24,149 nucleotides of DNA from Helicobacteraceae bacterium (lineage in GTDB: Bacteria > Campylobacterota > Campylobacteria > Campylobacterales > Sulfurimonadaceae), in the NCBI GenBank assembly GCA_027061425.1, contig JALSUN010000142.1, positions 1-24,149 of the forward strand, written 5' to 3'. Below are positions 1-7,518 of the stretch, piece after piece. The first letter of the stretch is position 1. Every line of letters begins with the position of its first letter. The translations under genes were made by a program, and so were the position numbers. The notes below the pieces were generated by a model. The model did no database searches, had not been told where the DNA came from, and was given only the letters and a program-made list of their open reading frames with translations.

Positions 1-105
1 CAAAAAAAGAAGGGTCTGGTGATGAATCATTCCAAAAAAGAAGAGTCTGGTGATGAATCATTCCAAAAGATAGTAACTGTTGCAATAGCAATTAAATATT
101 CCTGA
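1..105 (+). other. possible 3' end of a truncated ORF carrying the tandem repeat
   Basis: Frame 1 is open from the left edge to TGA at 103-105 (34 codons). The end reads like a low-complexity Lys/Glu/Ser/Asp tail followed by a short hydrophobic run. The 31-bp duplication is not a multiple of three, so the two copies encode the same peptide (roughly KKExSGDESFQK) in different frames: copy one in frame 3, copy two in frame 1. This would fit the end of a real gene frameshifted by the duplication, but the frame is too short to be sure it is coding. No family is recognised. Confidence 0.25.
3..64. repeat. 31-bp tandem duplication
   Basis: Positions 3-33 and 34-64 are two 31-bp copies that differ at a single base (G13 versus A44). 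They abut with no spacer, and each starts with six A residues. There are only two units and no spacer, so this is a simple tandem duplication, not a CRISPR. The window edge prevents knowing whether more copies lie to the left. Confidence 0.9.
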
Positions 106-173
106 TAATATCTATTAAAAGAGACTAAGGATGATAAAAATGTAAATTTAGTGAAGATTGGAGAAAGAAGAGA

Positions 174-194
174 AGATGTACATTAAGTACATCT
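174..194 (-). terminator. hairpin after the cytochrome c gene
   Basis: AGATGTAC (174-181) and GTACATCT (187-194) form a perfect 8-bp stem with a 5-nt loop. It lies about 40 bp beyond the stop of the minus-strand cytochrome gene. Read on that strand it is followed by a pyrimidine-rich TCTCTTCTTTC tract, so it could act as a weak terminator. A near-identical hairpin follows serS at 8857-8876, so it may instead be a dispersed element. Confidence 0.5.
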
Positions 195-232
195 CGTTAG
201 CTTACAGCGTGTAGTGCGCCGAAGCTAGAGTT

Positions 233-565
233 TTAGCCACAAGAAGGAACATTTCCTGAATCAGAACCATACTCGTAAAGGAAATCTTTCAAGTGTGGAG
301 CGTATTTTTTAAGTTTTTTACCATTAGCGTATTTCTCGCCTTTAGTACCCTTGTGCCATGCTTTGAAGCCAGCATTGTCGTCTGCGAATGCAGCAGCCCA
401 CTCAGCTTGAGTTTTCATTGCAGCACCTTTAGTACCGTTACCGTGACACTTTTTACACTGCTTAAGGTAAGCTTTTTGACCTTTTTTGATGTCCGCGTTT
501 GCAGTTGATGCAAACATACCCATAGCAACAACTGATGCTAATAGAAGAGATGTAGATTTTTTCAT
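233..565 (-). CDS. periplasmic monohaem cytochrome c
   Basis: This 110-residue protein should be exported by Sec and carry one covalently bound haem in the periplasm, passing electrons between respiratory or sulfur-oxidising complexes. The sequence shows a signal peptide (residues 1-24, likely cut after Ala24) and one CKKCH haem-binding motif at 37-41. Downstream there are Met50 and an Asp/Glu/Lys-rich C-terminal half, and the protein ends with an extra Cys109. I recall closely similar small cytochromes from Sulfurimonas, Arcobacter and Campylobacter, but the partner is not known from this window. The ATG at 563-565 has AAAGGAAC just upstream. A likely -10 (TATGAT, minus strand, 599-604) gives it its own promoter, separate from the sigma-like gene 105 bp upstream. 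The sixth haem ligand cannot be fixed by eye; Met50 is a candidate. Confidence 0.9.
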   Translation of the reverse strand: MKKSTSLLLASVVAMGMFASTANADIKKGQKAYLKQCKKCHGNGTKGAAMKTQAEWAAAFADDNAGFKAWHKGTKGEKYANGKKLKKYAPHLKDFLYEYGSDSGNVPSCG

Positions 566-587
566 ATCTATGTTCCTTTGTTATTTG

Positions 588-642
588 AATTCTGTAAAAT
601 CATACATCAACTTTCTAAAATCTTTAACAAATTTCAGTTGAT
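588..642 (-). promoter_or_regulatory. cytochrome promoter region with inverted repeat
   Basis: On the minus strand there is a TATGAT -10 (599-604), 33 bp before the cytochrome start. Upstream, ATCAACT (606-612) and AGTTGAT (636-642) form a 7-bp inverted repeat with a 23-bp spacer that straddles the expected -35 region, a position suited to a regulator. The 14 bases at 588-601 recur upstream of the tetrahaem cytochrome at 16521-16534 in the same orientation. No regulator is identified. Confidence 0.4.
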
Positions 643-670
643 ATAAGTCAAGAATTTTTTAAAGCGTTAC

Positions 671-1012
671 TTATTCGCCCATCTCTTCATCGTCACTGTC
701 ATCATTTTCAGCGCGTTTTACAGCCTGACGGATTTTGTCTTGACGCAGTTTACGGTTACTTGTATGTTTAAGTTTTTCTAATACTTTCTCATCTTCTATA
801 CCCATCTCTTTTTGTATCGCAACATCGTCAAAACCTGCTACTTGTAAAACATACAACTTCAGTTCACGCTTGGTCATGTTTCTTTTTAAGATGTTGTAGA
901 TCTCTACTTCATTATTACTGATCTGAGATGTTTCACACTTGTAAAACGCTGCTAAAGTCGCACGTATAGATGTGTCGCCGTTGTATTTGAACCATATAGA
1001 ATTTTCTAACAT
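671..1012 (-). CDS. small protein with sigma-70 region 4-like helix-turn-helix
   Basis: This is a 113-residue soluble protein with no signal peptide or membrane segment. Residues 48-92 run TKRELKLYVLQVAGFDDVAIQKEMGI and on to NRKLRQDKI. This matches the layout of sigma-70 region 4 and LuxR-type helix-turn-helix domains: a helix, a G-[FYW]-x-x-x-x-I turn, a recognition helix, then a basic KLR tail. The first 45 residues match nothing I recognise, and the last 15 are strongly acidic. There is no region 2, so it is not a complete sigma factor. It starts 8 bp after the serB stop and is almost certainly co-transcribed with it. The function is unknown; a DNA-binding or RNA-polymerase-associated role is inferred from the helix-turn-helix alone. 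Confidence 0.75.
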   Translation of the reverse strand: MLENSIWFKYNGDTSIRATLAAFYKCETSQISNNEVEIYNILKRNMTKRELKLYVLQVAGFDDVAIQKEMGIEDEKVLEKLKHTSNRKLRQDKIRQAVKRAENDDSDDEEMGE

Positions 1013-1020
1013 TGTTACCC

Positions 1021-1644
1021 TTATATTTTTTCTAAAATTTTTGTTAAATCTTTTTCATTGATGATGATGTTCGCCTCTTTTTTCAAGACCGCTCTTGCAC
1101 AAAATGCAACACGTGTACCTGCATGTGCAAACATACTTAAGTCATTGGCACCATCTCCGCAGACCATGGTCTCTGCTTCACTAACACCTAAGATGTTTTG
1201 CAAACGTACCAGCATGTCACCCTTGGAATAGTTGAACATCATGTCTCCACCGACAAGACCTGTCAGTTTTCCATCTTTGACATGCAGTGCGTTGGAAAAG
1301 TCAGCATCGTAACCCAAAATGTCCTTTGCATAGGTTGTCGCTGTTCTAAAACCACCACTAAAACAGACCACTGTCGCACCACGACGTTTTAACTCCGCAA
1401 TAGTCTCTACAGCACCTGGCATATAGGGAAGGTTATGACTGATCTCTTCTACTTTAGAGAAGTCCAAACCCTTTAGCAGACCTACACGTTCTTGTAGAGA
1501 CTCAAAAAAGTCCAGTTCGCCAGCCATGGCGCGCTCTGTTATCTCAGAGACCTGTTCACCGATGCCCAAGGCTTCAGCAAAAAAGTCTATGGTCTCACCA
1601 TCCATTAACGTTGAATCAAAATCAAACACACACAGTTTCATCAT
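1021..1644 (-). CDS. serB: phosphoserine phosphatase (HAD superfamily)
   Basis: SerB removes phosphate from O-phosphoserine in the last step of serine synthesis, in the cytoplasm. The 207-residue protein carries all HAD signatures: motif I DFDST with the nucleophile Asp8 and Asp10 (7-12), motif II Ser96 in CFSGGF, a Lys at about 141, and motif III GDGAND at 163-168. The length matches the short SerB form that lacks an N-terminal ACT domain, as is usual in Campylobacterota. Two adjacent ATG codons are possible (1642-1644 or 1639-1641), with GGGTAA as a weak ribosome site. A minus-strand TATAAT at 1675-1680 provides the promoter. It is the first gene of a unit with the sigma-like protein. A related HAD phosphatase with a different substrate cannot be excluded. 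Confidence 0.9.
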   Translation of the reverse strand: MMKLCVFDFDSTLMDGETIDFFAEALGIGEQVSEITERAMAGELDFFESLQERVGLLKGLDFSKVEEISHNLPYMPGAVETIAELKRRGATVVCFSGGFRTATTYAKDILGYDADFSNALHVKDGKLTGLVGGDMMFNYSKGDMLVRLQNILGVSEAETMVCGDGANDLSMFAHAGTRVAFCARAVLKKEANIIINEKDLTKILEKI

Positions 1645-1662
1645 AAATTACCCATCTTTCGC

Positions 1663-1680
1663 TATAATCTCGCAATTATA
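1663..1680. promoter_or_regulatory. divergent -10 boxes for serB and metF
   Basis: In the 91-bp gap between serB and metF, TATAAT on the plus strand (1663-1668) faces metF. TATAAT on the minus strand (1675-1680, preceded by TTTTTGGG) faces serB. The T-rich stretch before the -10 and the lack of a TTGACA box fit sigma-70 promoters of Campylobacterota. The two -10 boxes are 6 bp apart, so the two polymerases probably exclude each other. Confidence 0.65.
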
Positions 1681-1735
1681 CCCAAAAACTATTGTTTGAG
1701 GTGTCTGTAGTGGCACCAGAATTAGGATACATTTT

Positions 1736-2644
1736 TTGTTTGAAGCGCTCATAGAAAAACTGCAACACCATACCTACATCACACTTGAGACGACACCCCC
1801 GCATTCTGCACGCTTTAAACCTGTTGTAGACAGCATAGAAGCACTGGGTCTTGACAAGATGGTAGATGGCTTTAGTACAACAGACAGTCCCCTTGCCAAA
1901 CTGAAGTACAACGCACTTTTTGGTGCCCAACTGCTTCAAAACCGTTTTAACAAACCTGTTCTTGCCACAATGAGCATGAGAGACCGTAACCGCATTGCCC
2001 TTCAGTCTGACCTCCTTGGTGCTAATGAAGCCAATGTCAGAGCCTTTTTAACACTAACAGGTGACCCTGTCAAAATTTCTGACCAAAAAGAGGCTAAAGG
2101 TGTTTTTGAAGCAGACTCATCACTACTTCTTAACATCATCGCCGCTTTTAATAGAGGAGATGACATCATGGGCAAAGCCTTTAAAGAGGCACCAGAAAAA
2201 ATCTACCCATTTTCTGTGATCAACTCTCATGCGAAAAATCCCAAGTCTCTTCAAAAAAAGATGCTCAAAAAAATCAACAATGGGGCAGTCGGTATTATTA
2301 CCCAACCCGTCTATGACATAGAAAATGCCAAAATGCTACTTGGACTCATCCAAGAAGCCAACACCATGAGCACACAGACCCAAGACGCCACTCTGATCTT
2401 AGGATTGTTCCCTATCACTAAGCTGCGTACTGCACAGTTCTTAGATGCTCATGTACCGGGTATCCATGTTCCATCTTACTGGCTTGATGCACTCGGTGAA
2501 GCCGCTAAAGTCTCTCCTGAAAAAGAGTATGAAGTCGGTTTCTCTCTTAGTAAAAAGCTCTTTGATGAGCTGAAGGCACTTCATCCTAAGATCCATATCA
2601 TGACCGCCAACCAATTCCAACTTGCTAAAGACATACTCTCTTAA
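1736..2644 (+). CDS. metF: methylenetetrahydrofolate reductase family protein
   Basis: This family reduces 5,10-methylene-THF to 5-methyl-THF with FAD, supplying methyl groups for methionine synthesis. The 302-residue protein looks like a beta/alpha barrel with family hallmarks: LETTPP near residue 17-22 (the E-x-x-PP position), LTGDP near residue 107 (the TGDP flavin-site motif), and IITQPVYD, where the Gln is the conserved ITQ glutamine. The match is to the divergent form found in Campylobacterota, so the assignment is to the family more than to proven activity. The start is TTG at 1736, with AGGA 8 bp upstream. No ATG or GTG lies in frame between the upstream stop (1697) and this TTG. It is divergent from serB and is not clearly joined to the Sel1 genes, which have their own -10. 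Confidence 0.8.
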   Translation: MFEALIEKLQHHTYITLETTPPHSARFKPVVDSIEALGLDKMVDGFSTTDSPLAKLKYNALFGAQLLQNRFNKPVLATMSMRDRNRIALQSDLLGANEANVRAFLTLTGDPVKISDQKEAKGVFEADSSLLLNIIAAFNRGDDIMGKAFKEAPEKIYPFSVINSHAKNPKSLQKKMLKKINNGAVGIITQPVYDIENAKMLLGLIQEANTMSTQTQDATLILGLFPITKLRTAQFLDAHVPGIHVPSYWLDALGEAAKVSPEKEYEVGFSLSKKLFDELKALHPKIHIMTANQFQLAKDILS

Positions 2645-2698
2645 ATCCAGCATACATTTTTTATAGGGCACTTAATATAAGATTTTTCTATTTCTTGT

Positions 2699-2729
2699 TA
2701 TAGTATAGAGATAATTTGTCATTTTAAGG
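2699..2729 (+). promoter_or_regulatory. promoter and RBS of the Sel1 lipoprotein operon
   Basis: TATAGT at 2699-2704 is a likely -10 box. It is followed by the AAGG ribosome site (2726-2729), 5 bp before the ATG at 2735. The next two genes start 12 and 9 bp after the preceding stops, so this promoter probably serves all three. Confidence 0.5.
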
Positions 2730-2734
2730 TTCCT

Positions 2735-4342
2735 ATGTCTCGTCTTCTCTCTCTATTTATGTTTTCTATGCTTATTATCATTACAGGTTGTCAGAGTACG
2801 CCCGAACCGCCATTGACTCCAAAACTTCAAAAATATGCAGAGACTAAAAACAGTTGTGAGGAACTGCTTACAGACGAGAAGGTTGCTATACCAAGTGACT
2901 TAAAGAACATCTGTAAACCCTTTCTCAAAAGACTCGCAAAGAGTAATGCTGTTAACTATGAGTTACACCATTTTAATGAGGGGAAAGTACAGATCAGTAC
3001 CAAACCGTCCCCTGCTTATATAGAATTAGAGAAGAAAAATAACTATCAGTGTAACCGTCTGGATCAAGCCCATGAGCGCTTCGTCAAAGAGATCAACAAC
3101 TTTTCACTTCAGGCCATTGCAAATGACCAGCTTTTTGATGTAGAGTTATCACTCCGTTTTAAGGAGACAAAATTTACGAAAAAGCATTATGAGTACTTAA
3201 AACGTCTTGCACCACTTTATGACCAAGAGCCTCACTACAAAGCTTATGAGACACAACTTGCTCTCACAAAAGTACGTAAAGGATTAAGCCTCCTCTCCTT
3301 AGGTAAAAAAAGAAAGGCTCTTACTCTTTTTAAAGAGGCTTCCGCTCTAGGTAATGGCGAAGCTGCTTTTTTAGCAGGTACTGTCTATGAAGAAAAACAT
3401 GTGGATAAAGCTATAGAGTGGCATACTAAAGCACTAGAGAGGGGAATGACCCCTTCGCGTTTGAGTCTGGCACGTCTCTACAAGCGTAACAGAGAACCTA
3501 AACTTTCACAAAAGTATTATACAGAGGCGGCAGAGGCAGGTGATGCTTATGCACAGTTCTTACTCTACCAAAAATACCAACGTACTCAAAATAGTAAGTC
3601 TAATGCTCTAGCATCCGAATGGCTCTTAAGTGCTGCCAAAAACCACTATCCTATCGCTGAATATACCTATGGACTTACACTCTTGCGCGAGAAAAAACGT
3701 AAAGAGGCTAAAAAGTGGCTACTGCGTGCTTATAAACATGGTATAAAAAAGAGTAGCAGTACCTTAGGTGCACTTTACTTTAAAGATGAAGCCTATGAAA
3801 AAGCTCTAAACTATCTATTACAGGCCAACACCAGCTACTCAAGATATCGACTTGGTATGATGTATGAACATGGATTAGGTGTCAGAGTCAACAACTACAC
3901 AGCCTACATGTACTATAAAGAGGCCTTTAGACTTGGTAAGAAAAATGCTAAAAAAGATGTACAACGTCTTAAAAAACAGTATAGTGCAAGTGAGCGTGCA
4001 CACTATGATGCGGCTTTCAAAAAAAATGCTAAAAAGATGAAGGATTTTGTCAAACGGTGTGGAGAGACAACTATCGTCAAAAACCTCCGTGTTGAAGGTA
4101 CACTTATCCATATAGAAGGCATCATTACCTTACCACTTCCAAGTGCTACCGGGTACCTTGTACATGATGAAAAAGAGCAGCTCTACTTTGTAGCTAACAA
4201 GCAGACCCAACAAGCTCTTAAACCCTATCAATATATAAACATCACTGCTAAAACTACAGGTAATGCAGTCTCTATAAGTAATGATAAAGGGCTTCTTTCT
4301 CCTGTCTATCAACTTCGATTCCAACACCAATGTCAACTCTAA
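2735..4342 (+). CDS. Sel1-repeat lipoprotein, paralog 1 of 3
   Basis: This is a 535-residue probable lipoprotein. Residues 1-18 form a lipoprotein signal with lipobox ITGC (Cys19), so it should be anchored to a membrane facing the periplasm. Residues 20-110 carry Cys41, Cys60 and Cys106. Residues 175-415 are helical Sel1-like repeats with recurrent patterns such as AFLAGTVYEEKHVDKAIEWH and LGMMYEHGLGVRVNNYTAY. Residues 440-535 form a beta-rich domain framed by Cys442 and Cys533 and shared with the two following genes. Sel1 repeats usually form protein-binding solenoids, so a scaffold or chaperone role is plausible, but no function is known. It differs from Helicobacter cysteine-rich Sel1 proteins because the repeats themselves have no cysteines. 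It is the first gene of a three-gene tandem operon. Confidence 0.85.
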   Translation: MSRLLSLFMFSMLIIITGCQSTPEPPLTPKLQKYAETKNSCEELLTDEKVAIPSDLKNICKPFLKRLAKSNAVNYELHHFNEGKVQISTKPSPAYIELEKKNNYQCNRLDQAHERFVKEINNFSLQAIANDQLFDVELSLRFKETKFTKKHYEYLKRLAPLYDQEPHYKAYETQLALTKVRKGLSLLSLGKKRKALTLFKEASALGNGEAAFLAGTVYEEKHVDKAIEWHTKALERGMTPSRLSLARLYKRNREPKLSQKYYTEAAEAGDAYAQFLLYQKYQRTQNSKSNALASEWLLSAAKNHYPIAEYTYGLTLLREKKRKEAKKWLLRAYKHGIKKSSSTLGALYFKDEAYEKALNYLLQANTSYSRYRLGMMYEHGLGVRVNNYTAYMYYKEAFRLGKKNAKKDVQRLKKQYSASERAHYDAAFKKNAKKMKDFVKRCGETTIVKNLRVEGTLIHIEGIITLPLPSATGYLVHDEKEQLYFVANKQTQQALKPYQYINITAKTTGNAVSISNDKGLLSPVYQLRFQHQCQL

Positions 4343-4354
4343 ACAAGGCTTAAA

Positions 4355-5920
4355 ATGATAAGACGTACACTATTAACACTCTCTGCATTTCTATTGCTCT
4401 CTGGATGTGGTGAGCCACAACCGCCTGAATTTTCTAAGCTTTTAGCGTACCAAGAGCTCAAATCACGTTGTGTTACAGATGCACCTGAGTCTCTTCAAGT
4501 AGAATGTCAACAATTTGTTACAGACTATGACAGAGAGCATGAACTTCTCTCTAAAATGGCAGAGATACATGAAGATGAACATCAGGAACAGGAGTATATA
4601 GATCTTGCCAGTTCAGAAGCACTACTTGCTCTAAAAGTGCACGCCAATGAAAAGCTCATTGCCAAGCAGTGTCAAACACAAATGCCAAAGATTATCAATT
4701 CTAATGACTTAAACAGTGTAGATTTTTGTCTGCAGTTTAGCGAAAACACACTTACGTTAAAAGAGTATAACTATCTTCAAAAGTTTGCACCCCGTTTTGA
4801 CAACAACCCTCAGTACCTTGAGTATCAGGCTAAATATGCCAGCGAGAAAATCACAGAAGGTCTTAGGGCTATGAATGAAGGTAAGAAAAGAGAGGCCATC
4901 GAAGCCTTTAAGCTTGCCTCTGACGCTAAAGACCCTGAAGGTACCTACCTTGTAGGGATTATATATGAAGAGAAGCAGATAAAAAAAGCGATTGCTTGGC
5001 ATAAAAAAGCAGTGGCACAAGGCGTCAACCTCTCCAATGTTAATCTGGCCAGACTCTACCTGCGTATAAAGCTTCCAAAACAGGCCAAAATGTACTATAC
5101 ACAAGCAGCGAAAGGGGGAAATGCCTTAGCGCAGTACCGCCTCTTTAAGATGGATACAAAGTCTAAAAGTAAAAAATCCCGCAAGAAGGCGCAAGAGTGG
5201 TTAAGAAAATCAGCTTCTAGTAACTATCCTCAAGCACAGTACATCTATGGTCTGCAGATGATGAAACATAAAGAGTTTACCAAAGCACAAGAGTGGTTAC
5301 AAAAAGCCTATGATAATGGTATGTTGGATGCCGCTTTCTTTTTAGGCAAGATCTATTTCCAAGAAGAATCTTATGAAAAAGCTTACGGAATGCTCTCTCG
5401 AGCCACTGATAAAGGTGAAGCCAACTTTATGCTAGCGCAGATGTTTGAAAAAGGTCTAGGCGTTAAGCGAAACAGTGTTTTAGCCTACCGTTATTATAAA
5501 AAAGCACATGAGCAGAACCATGATAACCATGTTGCAGACATGAAACGTATGCAGCGTAAACTTACCAAAAAAGACCGACTTGCTGCCCGATATATAGGTA
5601 CCAAAGCAGCTAAAAAAGCAAAAGCAACTCGTAAACGTTGTGGTCCACTTGCCAATGAAAAAAACGTAAAAAAAGCCAAAAAGAACATTCATATCGTTGG
5701 TGTGGCACAAAAGCCTATAAAAAGTGCCAATGGCTTCATTGTTTATGGAGAACATGAGAGACTCTATTATATAATCGCTCCAGAACTTGCTAAAAACATC
5801 ACCCCTTACCAGTCTATTAGTATCAAAGTGAAGACTACAGGTAAAGCGATGCGTATTAGTAGCGATGTAGGCGCCCTTCAAAGCGTCTACCAATTTCTAC
5901 ATCTAGCAACTTGTAAATAA
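4355..5920 (+). CDS. Sel1-repeat lipoprotein, paralog 2 of 3
   Basis: This is a 521-residue paralog of the preceding gene. The lipobox is LSGC (Cys18). The N-terminal region has Cys39, Cys51, Cys106 and Cys125, the most of the three. Sel1-like repeats span about 165-395, the clearest being the one ending FMLAQMFEKGLGVKRNSVLA. A very Lys/Arg-rich linker (about 398-445) precedes the C-terminal domain framed by Cys429 and Cys520. It starts 12 bp after the previous stop with only a weak AAGG. The basic linker is stronger than in paralog 1 and contrasts with the acidic end of paralog 3, which would suit different partners (inference). The tandem order and shared layout point to local gene duplication followed by divergence. 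The function is unknown. Confidence 0.85.
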   Translation: MIRRTLLTLSAFLLLSGCGEPQPPEFSKLLAYQELKSRCVTDAPESLQVECQQFVTDYDREHELLSKMAEIHEDEHQEQEYIDLASSEALLALKVHANEKLIAKQCQTQMPKIINSNDLNSVDFCLQFSENTLTLKEYNYLQKFAPRFDNNPQYLEYQAKYASEKITEGLRAMNEGKKREAIEAFKLASDAKDPEGTYLVGIIYEEKQIKKAIAWHKKAVAQGVNLSNVNLARLYLRIKLPKQAKMYYTQAAKGGNALAQYRLFKMDTKSKSKKSRKKAQEWLRKSASSNYPQAQYIYGLQMMKHKEFTKAQEWLQKAYDNGMLDAAFFLGKIYFQEESYEKAYGMLSRATDKGEANFMLAQMFEKGLGVKRNSVLAYRYYKKAHEQNHDNHVADMKRMQRKLTKKDRLAARYIGTKAAKKAKATRKRCGPLANEKNVKKAKKNIHIVGVAQKPIKSANGFIVYGEHERLYYIIAPELAKNITPYQSISIKVKTTGKAMRISSDVGALQSVYQFLHLATCK

Positions 5921-5929
5921 AGGATAGTT

Positions 5930-7492
5930 ATGCGTTTTTCTCTTTTGACTCTAGTGAGTCTTCTCTTTTTTTTAGGTTGTGGGCCTGAACTCAGTGCACC
6001 ACTGCACCCAAAACTTAGTAAGTATGAGACCAGTTATACACAATGTACAGACTTTTTAAAAGGTAAAAGTGAACTGTCTTCTGATGTGGAAACGGGCTGT
6101 GACCAGTTTGTGAAACGTCTCGATCAAGTCAACAAGACTGCAAATGAGCTAGAGAGTTCTAAATTAAAAAAGGGTGAGCGCCAACAAAAAAAGATTCTCT
6201 ATGTCCGTCAACTAAACCGCATGCAACTTCAGTACAAAAAACTCTCAGAAGCTGTTAAAGAGGGTACACTTCAGGCCATAGAAGATGATAATGAGGAGAA
6301 GTTTTTAAAAGGTATCGCTTTTCCTGGGAACATCTTTATAACACCATATTATGACTATATGAAATCCAAGTCACCTAAATATGACAACAATAAACAGCTA
6401 CTTGCCTACCAAAAAGAGGAGAGTAAACGTCTTATGAGTGTGGCATACAGACAGCTAAAGCAAGGTAAAAAGGCAAAAGCACTTGCCACTTTTGAAAAAT
6501 CTGCAAACCTTGGCAATGCACTTGCTGCACGTCAGACCGGTAAACTCTATGAAAAACGTAACCCTTCTAAAGCTATAGAGTGGCATCAAAAAGCTGTTGA
6601 TGGTGGGATAAAAGCGTCATACCTTAACCTTGGACGTCTCTACGAGGCCAAAGGTCAAAAAGATGTTGCCTTAGAGTGGTACCTCAAAGCGGCCAATGAC
6701 AACAATGCAAAAGCACAATACCAACTTTATACATTTTTTAAAGATAGCAGCAAGAACAAAGCACTTTCTTGGTTAGATAAGGCAGCTGAAGCCAACTACC
6801 CACCCGCACAATATACTTATGGTGTCATTTTATTGGAAGAGGGTAATGTGCGCAAAGGTATAGATCTTCTACAACAATCTTCACAAAGCAACTATGTTAA
6901 AGCTTCTGACTTCTTAGGCCAGTACTACTATGACCATAAGCTTTATGCACGTGCCTTTAAACTTTTAGCACAGTCTAAAACAGCAACCTCTTACTATCTA
7001 CAAGCCAAGATGTTTGAAGAGGGTGCAGGAGTTGCGCAAGACTACAGAAAAGCGTACTCACTCTACACCCGTGCAGTAGTTCTAGGAAAAAGCGATGCGC
7101 AAAAAGATATAGACCGCATTACAGGGCTTCTTTCAAAAGAGCAACATGCCATGGCCATGAAAGAGAGTGAAATACTAAATGCCAACATGAAGACGATGAT
7201 CAAAGAGTGTGGTGTTATCCCTGACACTAAAAAGATTAAAAAGCGTAACAAAAAGTTCCACATCTCAGGTGTTGCTTCTGCTCCTGTGGGAAAAAGAAGT
7301 TTCATCATTTATGGTGATGATGGTGAAGATTACTACCTGCTTAAAGCTAAAAACATAAAAGAAGATGACCGCGTCAACATCTCCGTACTCTCAACCGGCT
7401 CTACCGCAGTCATCACTTCAGATGATGAAGACAGTACAGACATATATCAGTTTACCTACCTTAAAGAGTGTGTTCTTCCAGACGAAGAGTAA
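5930..7492 (+). CDS. Sel1-repeat lipoprotein, paralog 3 of 3
   Basis: This is a 520-residue paralog of the two preceding genes. The lipobox is FLGC (Cys17). The N-terminal pair Cys39 and Cys57 is kept, but the third N-terminal cysteine of the other two is missing. Residues 65-115 here form a Lys/Glu/Gln-rich, probably coiled-coil segment. Sel1-like repeats run from about 170 to 400, ending with a clear one around LQAKMFEEGAGVAQDYRKAY. The C-terminal domain lies between Cys427 and Cys514 and ends in an acidic PDEE tail. AGGA sits just before the ATG, 9 bp after the previous stop, so it is translated as part of the same operon. It is more diverged from paralogs 1 and 2 than they are from each other, judging by eye. 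The role is unknown. Confidence 0.85.
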   Translation: MRFSLLTLVSLLFFLGCGPELSAPLHPKLSKYETSYTQCTDFLKGKSELSSDVETGCDQFVKRLDQVNKTANELESSKLKKGERQQKKILYVRQLNRMQLQYKKLSEAVKEGTLQAIEDDNEEKFLKGIAFPGNIFITPYYDYMKSKSPKYDNNKQLLAYQKEESKRLMSVAYRQLKQGKKAKALATFEKSANLGNALAARQTGKLYEKRNPSKAIEWHQKAVDGGIKASYLNLGRLYEAKGQKDVALEWYLKAANDNNAKAQYQLYTFFKDSSKNKALSWLDKAAEANYPPAQYTYGVILLEEGNVRKGIDLLQQSSQSNYVKASDFLGQYYYDHKLYARAFKLLAQSKTATSYYLQAKMFEEGAGVAQDYRKAYSLYTRAVVLGKSDAQKDIDRITGLLSKEQHAMAMKESEILNANMKTMIKECGVIPDTKKIKKRNKKFHISGVASAPVGKRSFIIYGDDGEDYYLLKAKNIKEDDRVNISVLSTGSTAVITSDDEDSTDIYQFTYLKECVLPDEE

Positions 7493-7518
7493 TCACACTT
7501 TACCCTTTTTAGTAAACG

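Noticed and set aside
3..64. CRISPR array
   Set aside because: Only two copies, directly joined without spacers.
1710..1754. Short GTG-initiated leader peptide before metF
   Set aside because: It is 14 codons with no ribosome site and no run of a relevant amino acid; it overlaps the metF start by chance.
1676..1939. Minus-strand ORF over the metF start
   Set aside because: It overlaps metF and its promoter, has no recognisable domain and is Cys/Lys-rich by reverse composition.
5480..5893. Minus-strand ORF of 137 codons inside the second Sel1 gene
   Set aside because: Phe/Cys-rich product typical of the reverse of Lys-rich coding DNA; no ribosome site or homology.
2735..7492. Multihaem or Helicobacter cysteine-rich (Hcp) proteins
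   Set aside because: No CxxCH motifs, and the Sel1 repeats themselves lack the paired cysteines of Hcp proteins.
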